A DNA stretch of 64,000 bases from Streptococcus sp. WB01_FAA12 (lineage in GTDB: Bacteria; Bacillota; Bacilli; Lactobacillales; Streptococcaceae): NCBI RefSeq assembly GCF_012843315.1, contig NZ_JABAEX010000002.1, forward strand, positions 62,001-126,000. Direction: 5' to 3'. Position 1 is the stretch's first letter, and every line of letters begins with the position of its first letter. The translations under genes and the position numbers were made by a program. Shown here piece by piece: positions 37,311 through 46,285 of this stretch. The notes below the pieces were generated by a model. The model saw nothing but the letters and a program-made list of their open reading frames with translations, did no database searches and was not told where the DNA came from.

Positions 37311-37414
37311 TACACTTCGAAAATCAAATTCAAACCACGTCAGCTTCGCCTTGCCGTACTCAAGTACTGTCTACAGCTAGCTTCCTAGTTTGCTCTTTGA
37401 TTTTCATTGAGTAT
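37309..37414. repeat. BOX element (boxA-boxC, no boxB)
   Basis: It opens TACACTTCGAAAATC, continues with AACCACGTCAGCTTCGCC and TTGCCGTA, and ends GCTAGCTTCCTAGTTTGC, then TCTTTGATTTTCATTGAGTAT. These are the conserved ends of streptococcal BOX repeats. At about 106 bp, no room is left for the middle boxB module. The GTATAAT at its end could form a -10 box. Confidence 0.85.
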
Positions 37415-37420
37415 AATCAT

Positions 37421-37456
37421 AAAAAAGTTTCCAATCACTTGATTGGAAACTTTTTT
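37421..37456. terminator. Bidirectional terminator between trxB and rlmB
   Basis: AAAAAAGTTTCCAATC / GATTGGAAACTTTTTT, a perfect 16-bp stem with a 4-nt loop and T6 on both strands. Confidence 0.93.
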
Positions 37457-38183
37457 ATAGTCGGTTTCGGAAAACTTCGTACATGAGAATGGCTGCAGCA
37501 ACACTGGCATTGAGGCTTTGAACATGCCCATTCATGGGAATGGTAATCATCTCATCGACCTGTTTTTTGATGTTGCTAGAGATGCCTTTTCCTTCATTTC
37601 CGATGATGAGGGCAATTTTCCCTTTTGTATTCCATTTGTGGCAAGGGGTACCGTTCATATCCGTTCCAAAGGTCCAGAAACCTTCGTCCTTGAGTTTATC
37701 TAAGGTTTGACTGAGGTTGGTCACTCGGGCAATCGGTACATGCTCAATAGCCCCAGTAGCCGTTTTGGCAACGACTGGAGTTACACCGACAGCACGGTGC
37801 TTGGGAATGATGACACCTGAAACATTGGTCGCGTCAGCAGTTCTCAAGATAGAACCTAGATTATGGGGGTCAGTTAGACCATCCAGAATCAACAGAAGTG
37901 GATTTTCTTCTTGTCGTGTTTTGGCAAGAATGTGATCTAGCTCGCTATAGGCAAATTCGGAAACTCGAAGGACAAATCCTTGATGGACAGCACCTTCGGT
38001 CATTTCAGAGAGGGATTTTTTTGAAGTCCAAGAGATGGACACCTTCTTTTCTGTAGCCAGTTCCTTGACTTTCTCAACATTCTTTCCCCTTAGATCTTCT
38101 TGGAGATAGAGTTTGTTTCCTGTGTTTGCAAGGAGGGCTTCGGTAACGGCATGGACGCCATAGACAATATCATTTGTTTTCAT
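37455..38183 (-). CDS. rlmB: 23S rRNA (guanosine-2'-O-)methyltransferase RlmB/TrmH family
   Basis: A 242-residue SPOUT methyltransferase. The N-terminal substrate-binding domain (DIVYGVHAVTEALL) is followed by the SPOUT knot motifs LILDGLTDPHNLGSILRTAD, IIGNEGKGIS and IPMNGHVQSLNASVAAAIL. Members 2'-O-methylate 23S rRNA or tRNA; RlmB is the usual call for this length. The frame stays open to 38201, but the ATG at 38183 matches the family start (MKTNDIVYG). The -10 box lies 6 nt upstream, so the mRNA may be leaderless. Confidence 0.88.
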   Translation of the reverse strand: MKTNDIVYGVHAVTEALLANTGNKLYLQEDLRGKNVEKVKELATEKKVSISWTSKKSLSEMTEGAVHQGFVLRVSEFAYSELDHILAKTRQEENPLLLILDGLTDPHNLGSILRTADATNVSGVIIPKHRAVGVTPVVAKTATGAIEHVPIARVTNLSQTLDKLKDEGFWTFGTDMNGTPCHKWNTKGKIALIIGNEGKGISSNIKKQVDEMITIPMNGHVQSLNASVAAAILMYEVFRNRL

Positions 38184-38189
38184 GCCTCT

Positions 38190-38198
38190 ATTATAACA
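38190..38198 (-). promoter_or_regulatory. Extended -10 promoter of rlmB
   Basis: On the minus strand TGTTATAAT with TATAAT at 38195-38190; the predicted start (38183) is the A of the rlmB ATG. Confidence 0.6.
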
Positions 38199-38202
38199 CA
38201 AA

Positions 38203-38226
38203 ACCCCGTCTTGAAACGGGATTTTC
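38203..38226 (-). terminator. Terminator of def
   Basis: On the minus strand CCCGT / ACGGG (about 38220-38205) with a short loop and a GTTTT tail, starting just after the def stop codon and ending at the rlmB promoter. Confidence 0.65.
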
Positions 38227-38227
38227 T

Positions 38228-38839
38228 TTATTCGAGGATGAGGAGTCCATCTTTAACTGCAAATGGATCTTTCTCATTGATACGATCGTAAAACATGATT
38301 CCGTTTAGGTGGTCAATTTCATGTTGGACAACGATGGAGTTGTAGCCTTTGAGCTTGATACGGTGTTTTTCGCCGTCCTTGTCAAAGTAATCGACAGTGA
38401 CGCGGGCATGGCGGACAACGTAGCCTGGCACGTTACGGTCAACAGATAGGCAACCTTCTCCTTCGCCAAGAGCAGCGTCCTGAACAGAGTGAGATACGAT
38501 TTTTGGATTGTACATAACAGCTTGCAGATCGTAGGCTTCCTGTGGAGTTTCACCTTCTTCCACAATATTTGGGACCAAGACGGCAATAATACGTTTTGAG
38601 ATATCCAGCTGGGGAGCAGCAAGTCCAACACCACCACGCAAGCCCATTTTCTCAGCCATAACAGGATCCTGAGAATGTTTGAGGAATTGCATCATCTTTT
38701 CACCAAGGATGATTTCCTGGTCAGACAGTGGGAAAGTGACCTCCTCAGCAACCGCGCGTAAAGTTGGATTTCCCTCACGGATAATATCGTTCATATCAAT
38801 CAAATGAGCAGCTTTTGTAATACGTTCTATAGCAGACAT
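38228..38839 (-). CDS. def: Peptide deformylase
   Basis: A 203-residue Fe2+/Zn2+ metalloprotease that removes the N-formyl group from nascent proteins. The three motifs are [17 protein letters not shown] and [10 protein letters not shown] (the HExxH metal site). The extended length with the insertion between motifs 1 and 2 is the type 2 form of Gram-positive bacteria. The frame is open to a TTG at 38875, but ATG 38839 has SD AAAGGAGAG at the right spacing and gives the family start [10 protein letters not shown]. Confidence 0.95.
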   Translation of the reverse strand: MSAIERITKAAHLIDMNDIIREGNPTLRAVAEEVTFPLSDQEIILGEKMMQFLKHSQDPVMAEKMGLRGGVGLAAPQLDISKRIIAVLVPNIVEEGETPQEAYDLQAVMYNPKIVSHSVQDAALGEGEGCLSVDRNVPGYVVRHARVTVDYFDKDGEKHRIKLKGYNSIVVQHEIDHLNGIMFYDRINEKDPFAVKDGLLILE

Positions 38840-38945
38840 TTTCTCTCCTTTCATTACCTCTACATGATAACACAAAATAGACGAGAAAGAAAGTCGCAGA
38901 AGTTTCTAAAAAATAATATAATAAACGATATTCCCCTTTTGTCTG

Positions 38946-38954
38946 TGGTATAAT
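38946..38954 (+). promoter_or_regulatory. Extended -10 promoter of capA-like gene
   Basis: TGGTATAAT with TATAAT at 38949-38954; leader of about 34 nt with SD AAGGAGGG before ATG 38995. No good -35 is seen. Confidence 0.6.
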
Positions 38955-38994
38955 TAAAGAAAAGACTTGCATCAAGAAGCAAGGAGGGATAAAG

Positions 38995-40305
38995 ATGGAA
39001 AAGCGACAAGATAGACGGTCTCGTGGTTCTCTTTATGGGGTGTGGAGAACTAGTGTTGGTTTCTTTCGAAATTATAAATCTTGGACCAATGCCCAGTTTG
39101 TTACGGTATTGCTACTTGCAGTTGCCTTGTCCATGGGGCTGAACTTGTTGGTTCGAGCAGTACAGGGTAACAAGATAACAAGTTCTAACAGTCAGACTAC
39201 AACGTCTAGTCAATCCAAGGAAGATCAGTCTGGTGAAACGACGGCACGTATCATGGCAAATGGTGATCTTCTCTACCATATCCCCATCTACCGAACAGCT
39301 CTTAAAGAGGATGGAAGCTATGATTTCCATGAAAATTTTGAATATGTGAAACCATGGCTCAAGCAAGCAGATTTAGTGCTTGGTGATTTTGAAGGAACGG
39401 TGAACAAAGACCACTACTTGGCAGGTTATCCTCTCTTTAATGCACCTGGAGAAGTCATGGATGCTATCAAGGATGCAGGCTACCAAGTTCTAGACTTGGC
39501 TCACAACCACATCTTGGATTCTCAGATAGAGGGAGTAGTTTCAACGGCTCAAGCTATTGAAAAGGCAGGAATGACACCCATAGGAGTCTACACACATGAA
39601 TCCCGTGACCAAGCTCCACTAGTTATCAAGGAAGTCAATGGGATCAAGGTAGCTCTCCTGGCCTATTCCTACGGTTTTAATGGCATTGAGCAGTATATCT
39701 CTCAAGAAGATTATAATCGCTATCTTTCTGATCTGAATGAAAATAAGATGAAGGCAGAAATCGAGCGTGCTGAGAAGGAAGCAGATATTACTGTCATTAT
39801 GCCTCAGATGGGAATTGAGTACCAGCTAGAACCGACGGAAGAACAAAAAACACTGTACCACAAGATGATTGACTGGGGAGCTGATATTATCTTTGGAGGG
39901 CATCCTCACGTCGTTGAACCTGCTGAAACAGTTGAAAAAGATGGTGACAAAAAACTGATCATCTACTCCATGGGGAATTTCCTCTCAAACCAGCGCATTG
40001 AAACCATGCAAGATGAGGAAAATGCCAAGTGGACTGAGCGAGGAGTTCTCATGGATGTGACCATTAAGAAAAAAGATGGAAAGACAAGGATTGAAACTGC
40101 CAAAGCGCATCCGACTTGGGTTAATCGGACGCCTAAAGGAACATACTCTCCAGAAGGCTATCCGCTCCTCCTCTATCAGACCTATATCCTAGAGGACTTC
40201 ATCGAGGGAGGCAGTCACCGTGATCAGTTGGATGAAGTGACCAAGGAACGAATTGACACAGCTTATAAAGAAATGAATGAACATGTAGGGTTGAAGTGGG
40301 ACTAG
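38995..40305 (+). CDS. CapA-family membrane-anchored metallophosphatase-like protein
   Basis: A 436-residue protein with a basic N-terminus, one membrane helix (about 36-54), a Ser/Thr/Gln linker and an extracellular CapA/PgsA domain of calcineurin-like fold. Metal-site motifs are MANGDLLYH, GDFEGTV, LDLAHNHILD, FGGHPHVVEP and YSMGNFLSNQ. Relatives are named after poly-gamma-glutamate synthesis, but no capB/capC genes are present, so a wall- or capsule-related role is only a guess. It heads a unit with a Cof phosphatase and an SGNH hydrolase. Confidence 0.82.
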   Translation: MEKRQDRRSRGSLYGVWRTSVGFFRNYKSWTNAQFVTVLLLAVALSMGLNLLVRAVQGNKITSSNSQTTTSSQSKEDQSGETTARIMANGDLLYHIPIYRTALKEDGSYDFHENFEYVKPWLKQADLVLGDFEGTVNKDHYLAGYPLFNAPGEVMDAIKDAGYQVLDLAHNHILDSQIEGVVSTAQAIEKAGMTPIGVYTHESRDQAPLVIKEVNGIKVALLAYSYGFNGIEQYISQEDYNRYLSDLNENKMKAEIERAEKEADITVIMPQMGIEYQLEPTEEQKTLYHKMIDWGADIIFGGHPHVVEPAETVEKDGDKKLIIYSMGNFLSNQRIETMQDEENAKWTERGVLMDVTIKKKDGKTRIETAKAHPTWVNRTPKGTYSPEGYPLLLYQTYILEDFIEGGSHRDQLDEVTKERIDTAYKEMNEHVGLKWD

Positions 40306-40326
40306 CTTGAATCCAGAGGAAGTAAA

Positions 40327-41154
40327 ATGACGATTAAGATTATTGCAACAGACATGGATGGAACCTTGTTGGATCCAAGAGGGCAACTGGACTTGCCACG
40401 TTTAGAAAAGATTTTAGACCAATTAGATGAACGAGGTATCCGTTTTGTCATTGCGACGGGGAATGAAATCCATCGTATGAGAGAACTATTGGGACACTTG
40501 GCTGAACGAGTGGTCCTAGTAGTTGCCAATGGGGCGCGAATTTTTGAAAACAATGAACTGATTCAAGCGCAGACCTGGGATGATGCTATGGTTGACAAGG
40601 CTTTAGTTCATTTTAAGGGGAGAGAGTGCCGAGATCAGTTTGTCGTAACTGGTATGAATGGTGGTTTTGTCAAGGAAGGCACTGTTTTTACAGAACTTGA
40701 TAAATTTATGACTCCAGAGATGATTGAAAGACTCTATCAACGAATGAATTTTGTGGAAGATTTTCAATCAGACCTCTTTGGTGGAGTGCTTAAAATGAGT
40801 ATGGTTGTCGGTGAAGAACGTTCTAGTTCTGTTTTGCAGGAAATCAATGACCTCTTTGATGGGCGTGTAAGAGCTGTTTCCAGCGGTTATGGTTGCATTG
40901 ACATCCTCCAAGCCGGGATTCATAAAGCATGGGGATTGGAAGAATTACTCAAGCGCTGGGATTTGACATCGGAACAGATCATGGCTTTTGGTGATAGTGA
41001 AAATGATGTCGAAATGTTAGAGCTGGCTGGAATTGCCTATGCGATGGAAAATGCAGCTGATAATGTCAAGGCAGTTGCGACTGCCCTGGCACCAGCCAAC
41101 AGCCAGGCGGGCGTTTATCAAGTTCTAGAGAATTGGTTAGAGAAAGAGGGATAG
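40327..41154 (+). CDS. Cof-type HAD-IIB family hydrolase
   Basis: A 275-residue cytoplasmic phosphatase. Motif I IIATDMDGTLLD with nucleophile D9 and D11, motif II VIATGN, NGARIF, and motif IV AFGDSENDVEMLELAG near residue 220. The C2B cap spans about 85-190. Likely substrates are sugar phosphates or flavin precursors; none can be assigned. SD AGAGGAAGT precedes the ATG. The SGNH hydrolase gene begins 1 nt after its stop, so the two are tightly coupled. Confidence 0.88.
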   Translation: MTIKIIATDMDGTLLDPRGQLDLPRLEKILDQLDERGIRFVIATGNEIHRMRELLGHLAERVVLVVANGARIFENNELIQAQTWDDAMVDKALVHFKGRECRDQFVVTGMNGGFVKEGTVFTELDKFMTPEMIERLYQRMNFVEDFQSDLFGGVLKMSMVVGEERSSSVLQEINDLFDGRVRAVSSGYGCIDILQAGIHKAWGLEELLKRWDLTSEQIMAFGDSENDVEMLELAGIAYAMENAADNVKAVATALAPANSQAGVYQVLENWLEKEG

Positions 41155-41155
41155 G

Positions 41156-41791
41156 GTGGCAGTACAGTTATTAGAGAATTGGCTCCTAAAAGAGCAGGAG
41201 AAGATTCAAACCAAGTATCGTGAATTGAATCAAGTTTCTGTCCTAGAGCCAGATGTAATTTTTATCGGCGATTCGATTGTGGAATATTATCCTCTACAAG
41301 AGTTGTTTGGGACTGCAAAGACGATTGTCAATCGTGGCATCCGAGGCTACCAGACGAAACTGTTATTAGAGAATCTAGATGCCCATCTTTATGGTGATGC
41401 TGTGGATCAAATTGTTCTCCTAATTGGGACAAATGATATTGGAAAAGATATTCCCATGAATGAAGCCTTGGATAATCTCGAGCGTGTAATCCAATCGATT
41501 GCCAGAGAATATCCGCTGTCACAAATAAAGCTCCTTTCCATTTTGCCAGTCAATGAGGGAGAGAAATACAAGCAGACAGTATATATTCGTACCAATGAAA
41601 AGATTAGAGAATGGAATCAAGCCTATGATGCTCTAGCATCCGCCTATGTGCAGGTAGATTTTGTGCCGATTTATGATAGTTTGGCAGATTCAGAAGGGCA
41701 ACTTCAATCAGCCTATACAACGGATGGCCTCCATCTAAGTGTAGCCGGTTATCAAGCCTTATCAGAAGCCTTAAAAGGGGTTCTTTTCTAA
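41156..41791 (+). CDS. SGNH/GDSL hydrolase
   Basis: A 211-residue cytoplasmic esterase-like protein with GTG start. SGNH blocks: FIGDSIVEYYPL (nucleophile Ser), NRGIRGYQT (Gly), LLIGTNDIGKD (Asn) and DGLHLSVAGYQ (Asp-x-x-His). Related streptococcal proteins are sometimes called platelet-activating-factor acetylhydrolase-like, but the natural substrate is unknown. It lacks a signal peptide. The GTG lies directly after the TAG of the Cof gene. Confidence 0.85.
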   Translation: MAVQLLENWLLKEQEKIQTKYRELNQVSVLEPDVIFIGDSIVEYYPLQELFGTAKTIVNRGIRGYQTKLLLENLDAHLYGDAVDQIVLLIGTNDIGKDIPMNEALDNLERVIQSIAREYPLSQIKLLSILPVNEGEKYKQTVYIRTNEKIREWNQAYDALASAYVQVDFVPIYDSLADSEGQLQSAYTTDGLHLSVAGYQALSEALKGVLF

Positions 41792-41806
41792 AGAAACGGC
41801 TTGATT

Positions 41807-41835
41807 TTGCATTTTTTTTGAAGATAGGTTATAAT
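41807..41835 (+). promoter_or_regulatory. ssrA promoter
   Basis: TTGCAT (41807-41812), 17-bp spacer, TATAAT (41830-41835); predicted start about 41842, 8 nt before the mature tmRNA end. Confidence 0.75.
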
Positions 41836-41849
41836 AGTTCTAATATCCT

Positions 41850-42194
41850 GGGGTCGTTACGGATTCGACAGGCATTATGAGGCATATTTTGCAACCCGTG
41901 TGGCGACGTAAACGCTCAGTTAAATATAACTGCAAAAAATAACACTTCTTACGCTCTAGCTGCCTAAAAACCAGCAGGCGTGACCTGATTTGGATTGCTC
42001 GTGTTCAATGACAGGTCTTATGATTAGCGAGATACGATCAAGCCTTGTCTAGTGGTTTGATAAGAGATTAATAGACTCGCAGTTCCTAGGCTTGAGTTAT
42101 GTGTCGAGGGACTGTTAAAACAATACATAACCTATGGTTGTAGACAAATATGTTGGCAGGTGTTTGGACGTGGGTTCGACTCCCACCGGCTCCA
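41850..42194 (+). ncRNA. ssrA: Transfer-messenger RNA (tmRNA)
   Basis: A 345-nt tmRNA that rescues stalled ribosomes with SmpB. The 5' end GGGGTCGTTACGGATTCGAC pairs with the 3' tRNA-like end, which has the T-arm GGTTCGACTCC and an encoded CCA. The tag frame begins with the resume codon GCA at 41932 and reads AKNNTSYALAA, stop at 41965-41967, which is the streptococcal tag. The gene has its own promoter and a terminator 32 nt downstream. Confidence 0.97.
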
Positions 42195-42226
42195 TTATTC
42201 CTTTGCATTCTTTCGCATTCCTTGGT

Positions 42227-42253
42227 AAAACGTTGTTAAATCAACGTTTTTTA
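42227..42253 (+). terminator. ssrA terminator
   Basis: AAAACGTTG / CAACGTTTT (42227-42235 with 42242-42250) with a 6-nt loop and T-rich tail. Confidence 0.85.
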
Positions 42254-42352
42254 TTTTTGTCTTTGGTATTCCTTGGTATTCTTTTGCGAAAAAAGGATAC
42301 AACAAAGGATACAACATTTTTGTCGTATCCCCAAAATAATTTTTCTTTCCTA
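42254..42352. other. Non-coding repeats between ssrA and tRNA-Ser
   Basis: Short imperfect direct repeats are visible: GGTATTCCTTGGTATTC, and two copies of AAAGGATACAAC near 42292-42314. Related words (TTCGCATTCCTTGG) occur just after ssrA. The 3' end of ssrA is a known integration site for phages and islands, so these may be leftover attachment sequences; no integrase gene is present. Confidence 0.35.
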
Positions 42353-42440
42353 CGGAAGACATGGGATTCGAACCCACGCACGCTGTTACACGCCTACCGC
42401 GTTTCCAACACGGCCTCTTAAGCCTCTTGAGTAATCTTCC
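42353..42440 (-). tRNA. tRNA-Ser (anticodon GGA)
   Basis: A minus-strand cloverleaf of 88 nt: acceptor GGAAGAT with GTCTTCC plus discriminator G, anticodon GGA at 42406-42404 within loop TTGGAAA, a long variable arm typical of serine tRNAs, and T-loop GGTTCGAATCC. The 3' CCA is not encoded. Confidence 0.95.
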
Positions 42441-42541
42441 AATACTTACTCAAATAGTCTACCATAAAGCCACTTATCTTGCAATAAAAATTTTGGAAAT
42501 AAGAAAAATGATAGAATTTGAAAGAAAATGACAAATAATGC

Positions 42542-42569
42542 TTGACTTTGCCAGGAATTGTGCTAGAAT
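42542..42569 (+). promoter_or_regulatory. fruRKA promoter
   Basis: TTGACT (42542-42547), 16-bp spacer, extended TGCTAGAAT (-10 at 42564-42569); predicted start about 42576. Confidence 0.75.
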
Positions 42570-42575
42570 GAATAG

Positions 42576-42589
42576 TGTAAACGATAACA
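42576..42589 (+). promoter_or_regulatory. cre site at the fruR transcription start
   Basis: TGTAAACGATAACA matches the cre consensus at 13 of 14 positions and begins at the predicted +1, as expected for CcpA repression of a sugar operon. Confidence 0.65.
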
Positions 42590-42601
42590 GGAGGTGATTT
42601 A

Positions 42602-43342
42602 GTGTTAAAAACTGAGCGAAAGCAACTGATTTTAGAGGAGTTAAATCAACATCATGTAGTTTCTCTTGAAAAATTGGTTAGTCTATTAGAAACTTCAGAA
42701 TCAACGGTTCGAAGAGATTTGGATGAGTTGGAGGCGGAAAACAAGCTTCGCCGTGTGCATGGTGGAGCAGAATTACCTCACTCCTTGCAGGAAGAAGAAA
42801 CCATTCAAGAAAAATCTGTCAAAAACCTTCAAGAGAAGAAGTTACTTGCTCAAAAAGCAGCCTCTCTTATTAAGGAACAAGATGTTATCTTTATTGATGC
42901 TGGAACGACAACTGCTTTTTTAATCAAGGAATTGGTTAATAAGAATATCACAGTTGTGACCAACTCCATTCACCATGCGGTTCAGTTGGTTGAAAAACAG
43001 ATTCCAACTGTCATGGTTGGAGGAAGTGTCAAGATGGCAACAGATGCATGTATCGGTGGTGTTGCTCTTAATCAAATCAATCAATTGCACTTTGACCGTG
43101 CCTTTATTGGGATGAATGGTGTAGACGATGGTTATTATACGACTCCTGATATGGAGGAGGGGGCTGTGAAACGTGCTATTTTGGAGAATGCCAAACAGAC
43201 TTACGTCTTGGTGGATTCGTCAAAAATTGGACAAACTTGCTTTGCCAAGGTAGCACCACTTAAACGCGCTATTGTCATCACAAGTCAAGGGCATGAGCTC
43301 TTGCAAGCTATTAAGAAGAAAACGGAGGTATTAGAAGTATGA
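42602..43342 (+). CDS. fruR: DeoR-family fructose operon repressor
   Basis: A 246-residue transcription factor. The N-terminal DeoR helix-turn-helix reads ETSESTVRRDLDELEAENKLRRVHGGA (in part); the C-terminal sugar-phosphate sensor domain has FIDAGTTTAFL and GGVALNQINQLHFDRAFIG (in part) and VDSSKIG. It probably represses the operon until fructose-1-phosphate binds. GTG start at 42602 with SD ACAGGAGGTGA. Its stop overlaps fruK by 4 nt. Confidence 0.92.
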   Translation: MLKTERKQLILEELNQHHVVSLEKLVSLLETSESTVRRDLDELEAENKLRRVHGGAELPHSLQEEETIQEKSVKNLQEKKLLAQKAASLIKEQDVIFIDAGTTTAFLIKELVNKNITVVTNSIHHAVQLVEKQIPTVMVGGSVKMATDACIGGVALNQINQLHFDRAFIGMNGVDDGYYTTPDMEEGAVKRAILENAKQTYVLVDSSKIGQTCFAKVAPLKRAIVITSQGHELLQAIKKKTEVLEV

Positions 43343-44250
43343 TTTATACAGTCACACTCAATCCGTCTATTGACTATATCGTTCGCTTGGACCAAGTTCA
43401 AGTTGGTAGTGTCAATCGTATGGACAGTGATGATAAGTTTGCTGGTGGGAAAGGAATCAATGTCAGTCGTGTTTTGAAACGCTTGGATATTCCAAATACA
43501 GCGACTGGATTTATCGGAGGCTTTACTGGTAAATTTATCACAGATACTCTGGCAGAGGAAGAAATCGAAACTCGATTTGTTCAAGTGGCAGAAGATACTC
43601 GCATCAATGTCAAGATTAAAGCAGATCAAGAAACAGAAATCAACGGAACAGGTCCAAATGTTGAACTCGAACAACTTGAAGAGTTAAAAGCCATTCTTTC
43701 AAGTCTGACAGCAGAAGACACGGTTGTATTTGCGGGATCGAGTGTTAAGAATCTAGGGAATGTTATCTACAAGGAACTGATTGCCTTGACCCGTCAGACT
43801 GGTGCGCAAGTGGTCTGTGACTTTGAAGGACAGACCTTGATTGATAGTTTAGACTACCAGCCTCTTTTGGTTAAACCAAACAATCACGAGCTTGGAGCTA
43901 TCTTTGGAGTGAAACTCGAAAGTTTAGATGAAATCGAGAAATATGCTCGTGAGTTACTAGCTAAAGGTGCTCAAAATGTCATCATCTCTATGGCTGGGGA
44001 CGGTGCACTTCTTGTCACATCTGAGGGAGCTTACTTCGCAAAACCTATCAAGGGAACAGTCAAAAATTCAGTTGGTGCTGGTGACTCTATGGTTGCTGGA
44101 TTTACAGGTGAATTTGTCAAATCTAAAGATGCAGTAGAAGCCTTCAAATGGGGAGTGGCTTGCGGAACGGCAACTACCTTCTCGGATGACTTGGCAACAG
44201 CGGAATTTATTAAAGAAACATATGAAAAAGTTGAGGTAGAAAAACGATGA
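43339..44250 (+). CDS. fruK: 1-phosphofructokinase
   Basis: Phosphorylates fructose-1-phosphate to fructose-1,6-bisphosphate. The 303-residue PfkB-family protein shows TLNPSIDYIV at the N-terminus, GGKGINVSRVLKRL, VKPNNHELGAIFG and the ATP/catalytic motif VGAGDSMVAGFTGEF with the catalytic Asp. It overlaps fruR and fruA by 4 nt each, so the three are translationally coupled. Confidence 0.95.
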   Translation: MIYTVTLNPSIDYIVRLDQVQVGSVNRMDSDDKFAGGKGINVSRVLKRLDIPNTATGFIGGFTGKFITDTLAEEEIETRFVQVAEDTRINVKIKADQETEINGTGPNVELEQLEELKAILSSLTAEDTVVFAGSSVKNLGNVIYKELIALTRQTGAQVVCDFEGQTLIDSLDYQPLLVKPNNHELGAIFGVKLESLDEIEKYARELLAKGAQNVIISMAGDGALLVTSEGAYFAKPIKGTVKNSVGAGDSMVAGFTGEFVKSKDAVEAFKWGVACGTATTFSDDLATAEFIKETYEKVEVEKR

Positions 44251-46199
44251 AAATTCAAGACCTATTGAGAAAAGACGTCATGTTGCTGGATTTGCAGGCA
44301 ACTGAAAAAACAGCTGTCATTGAAGAGATGATTAAAAGCCTGGTAGATCACGGTTATGTGACAGATTTTGAAACCTTTAAAGAAGGAATTTTAGCGCGTG
44401 AAGCTCTCACTTCCACTGGTTTGGGTGATGGAATTGCTATGCCCCACAGTAAAAACTCTGCGGTCAAAGAAGCAACAGTTCTCTTTGCTAAGTCAAACAA
44501 GGGTGTTGACTATGAGAGTTTGGATGGGCAACCAACCGACCTCTTCTTCATGATTGCGGCTCCAGAAGGTGCCAATGATACTCACTTGGCAGCCTTGGCA
44601 GAATTGTCTCAATACTTGATGAAAGACGGTTTTGCTGACAAACTTCGCCAAGTAACATCTGCAGACCAAGTTATCGAACTTTTTGACCAAGCTTCAGAAA
44701 AAGCTGAGGAGCCTGTTCAAGCACCTGCCAATGAATCTGGCGACTTTATCGTTGCTGTTACAGCTTGTACGACAGGTATTGCCCACACTTACATGGCCCA
44801 AGAAGCCCTTCAAAAAGTGGCTGCTGAAATGGGTGTTGGTATCAAGGTTGAAACCAATGGTGCCAGCGGAGTCGGTAACCAACTAACTGCAGAAGATATC
44901 CGTAAGGCTAAAGCTGTTATCATCGCAGCAGATAAGGCAGTAGAAATGGATCGTTTCGATGGCAAACCATTGATCAATCGTCCAGTTGCAGACGGTATCC
45001 GTAAGACAGAAGAGTTGATTAACTTGGCTCTTTCAGGAGATGCTGAAATCTACCGTGCTACTAATGGAGAAAAAGCTGCAACAGCATCTAATGAAAAACA
45101 AAGTATCGGTGGTGCCTTCTACAAACACTTGATGAGTGGTGTATCACAAATGTTGCCATTCGTTATCGGTGGTGGTATCATGATTGCCCTTGCTTTCTTG
45201 ATCGACGGAGCTTTTGGTGTGCCACAGGATAGTCTTGGCAATCTCGGATCCTACCATGAGCTAGCTTCTATGTTCATGAAAATCGGTGGCGCTGCCTTTG
45301 GCTTGATGCTTCCAGTTTTTGCAGGATACGTAGCCTACTCTATCGCTGAAAAACCAGGTTTGGTAGCAGGTTTTGTGGCTGGTGCTATTGCTAAAGAAGG
45401 TTTTGCATTTGGTAAAATCCCTTATGCAGCAGGTGGTGAAGCAACTTCAACTCTTGCAGGTGTATCATCTGGTTTCCTAGGTGCCCTTGTTGGTGGATTT
45501 ATCGCAGGTGCCTTGGTTCTTGCCATCAAGAAATACGTTAAAGTTCCTCGTTCACTTGAAGGTGCTAAGTCTATCCTACTCTTGCCACTTCTTGGAACAA
45601 TTTTGACAGAATTTGTTATGTTAGCTGTTAACATTCCAATGGCAGCAATCAACACTGCTATGAATGATTTCCTTGGCGGTCTTGGAGGAGGCTCAGCTGT
45701 CCTTCTCGGTATAGTTCTTGGTGGAATGATGGCTGTTGATATGGGTGGACCTGTCAATAAAGCAGCCTATGTCTTTGGTACAGGTACGCTTGCAGCGACT
45801 GTTTCCTCAGGTGGTTCTGTAGCCATGGCAGCAGTTATGGCGGGAGGAATGGTTCCACCACTTGCTATCTTTGTCGCAACCCTTCTTTTCAAAGATAAAT
45901 TTACTAAAGAAGAGCGTAACTCTGGTTTGACAAACATCATCATGGGCTTGTCATTTATCACTGAGGGAGCAATTCCATTTGGTGCAGCTGACCCAGCTCG
46001 TGCTATCCCAAGCTTCATCCTTGGTTCTGCGGTGGCAGGCGGACTCGTTGGTCTTGCTGGAATCAAACTCATGGCACCACACGGAGGAATCTTCGTTATC
46101 GCCCTAACTTCAAATGCCCTACTTTACCTAGTCTTTGTCTTGATTGGAGCAATCGTAAGTGGTGTGATTTATGGTTACCTACGTAAACCACAAGCATAA
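44247..46199 (+). CDS. fruA: PTS fructose transporter subunit EIIABC
   Basis: A 650-residue fused permease that imports fructose and delivers fructose-1-phosphate to FruK. EIIA (1-150) has phospho-H67 in [13 protein letters not shown] (about 165-265) has phospho-C174 in [18 protein letters not shown] (about 290-645) is the polytopic channel with [19 protein letters not shown] and [17 protein letters not shown]. Domain order A-B-C is typical for Gram-positive FruA. It ends 15 nt before a terminator. Confidence 0.96.
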   Translation: MKIQDLLRKDVMLLDLQATEKTAVIEEMIKSLVDHGYVTDFETFKEGILAREALTSTGLGDGIAMPHSKNSAVKEATVLFAKSNKGVDYESLDGQPTDLFFMIAAPEGANDTHLAALAELSQYLMKDGFADKLRQVTSADQVIELFDQASEKAEEPVQAPANESGDFIVAVTACTTGIAHTYMAQEALQKVAAEMGVGIKVETNGASGVGNQLTAEDIRKAKAVIIAADKAVEMDRFDGKPLINRPVADGIRKTEELINLALSGDAEIYRATNGEKAATASNEKQSIGGAFYKHLMSGVSQMLPFVIGGGIMIALAFLIDGAFGVPQDSLGNLGSYHELASMFMKIGGAAFGLMLPVFAGYVAYSIAEKPGLVAGFVAGAIAKEGFAFGKIPYAAGGEATSTLAGVSSGFLGALVGGFIAGALVLAIKKYVKVPRSLEGAKSILLLPLLGTILTEFVMLAVNIPMAAINTAMNDFLGGLGGGSAVLLGIVLGGMMAVDMGGPVNKAAYVFGTGTLAATVSSGGSVAMAAVMAGGMVPPLAIFVATLLFKDKFTKEERNSGLTNIIMGLSFITEGAIPFGAADPARAIPSFILGSAVAGGLVGLAGIKLMAPHGGIFVIALTSNALLYLVFVLIGAIVSGVIYGYLRKPQA

Positions 46200-46214
46200 A
46201 AAGGATTAGAATAG

Positions 46215-46246
46215 AAAGATTGTTACCATTTGGTGCAATCTTTTTC
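46215..46246 (+). terminator. fruRKA operon terminator
   Basis: AAAGATTG / CAATCTTT (46215-46222 with 46236-46243), inner pairing ACCA / TGGT, and a T5 tail. Confidence 0.85.
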
Positions 46247-46270
46247 TCTATTCGAAATAGCTGTGAAATA

Positions 46271-46279
46271 TGGTATAAT
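46271..46279 (+). promoter_or_regulatory. Extended -10 promoter of ftsK
   Basis: TGGTATAAT with TATAAT at 46274-46279; the predicted start (46286) is the A of the ftsK ATG. Confidence 0.65.
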
Positions 46280-46285
46280 AAAAGA

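Noticed and set aside
42195..42352. Prophage or integrative element at ssrA
   Set aside because: No integrase, recombinase or phage gene lies within the window near the site; only short repeats remain.
42134..42421. Plus-strand ORF of 95 codons after ssrA
   Set aside because: It runs through the 3' end of ssrA and the antisense of tRNA-Ser; the reading frame is incidental.
46220..46285. Upstream extension of ftsK
   Set aside because: It would start inside the fruA terminator and pass through the -10 box of ftsK.
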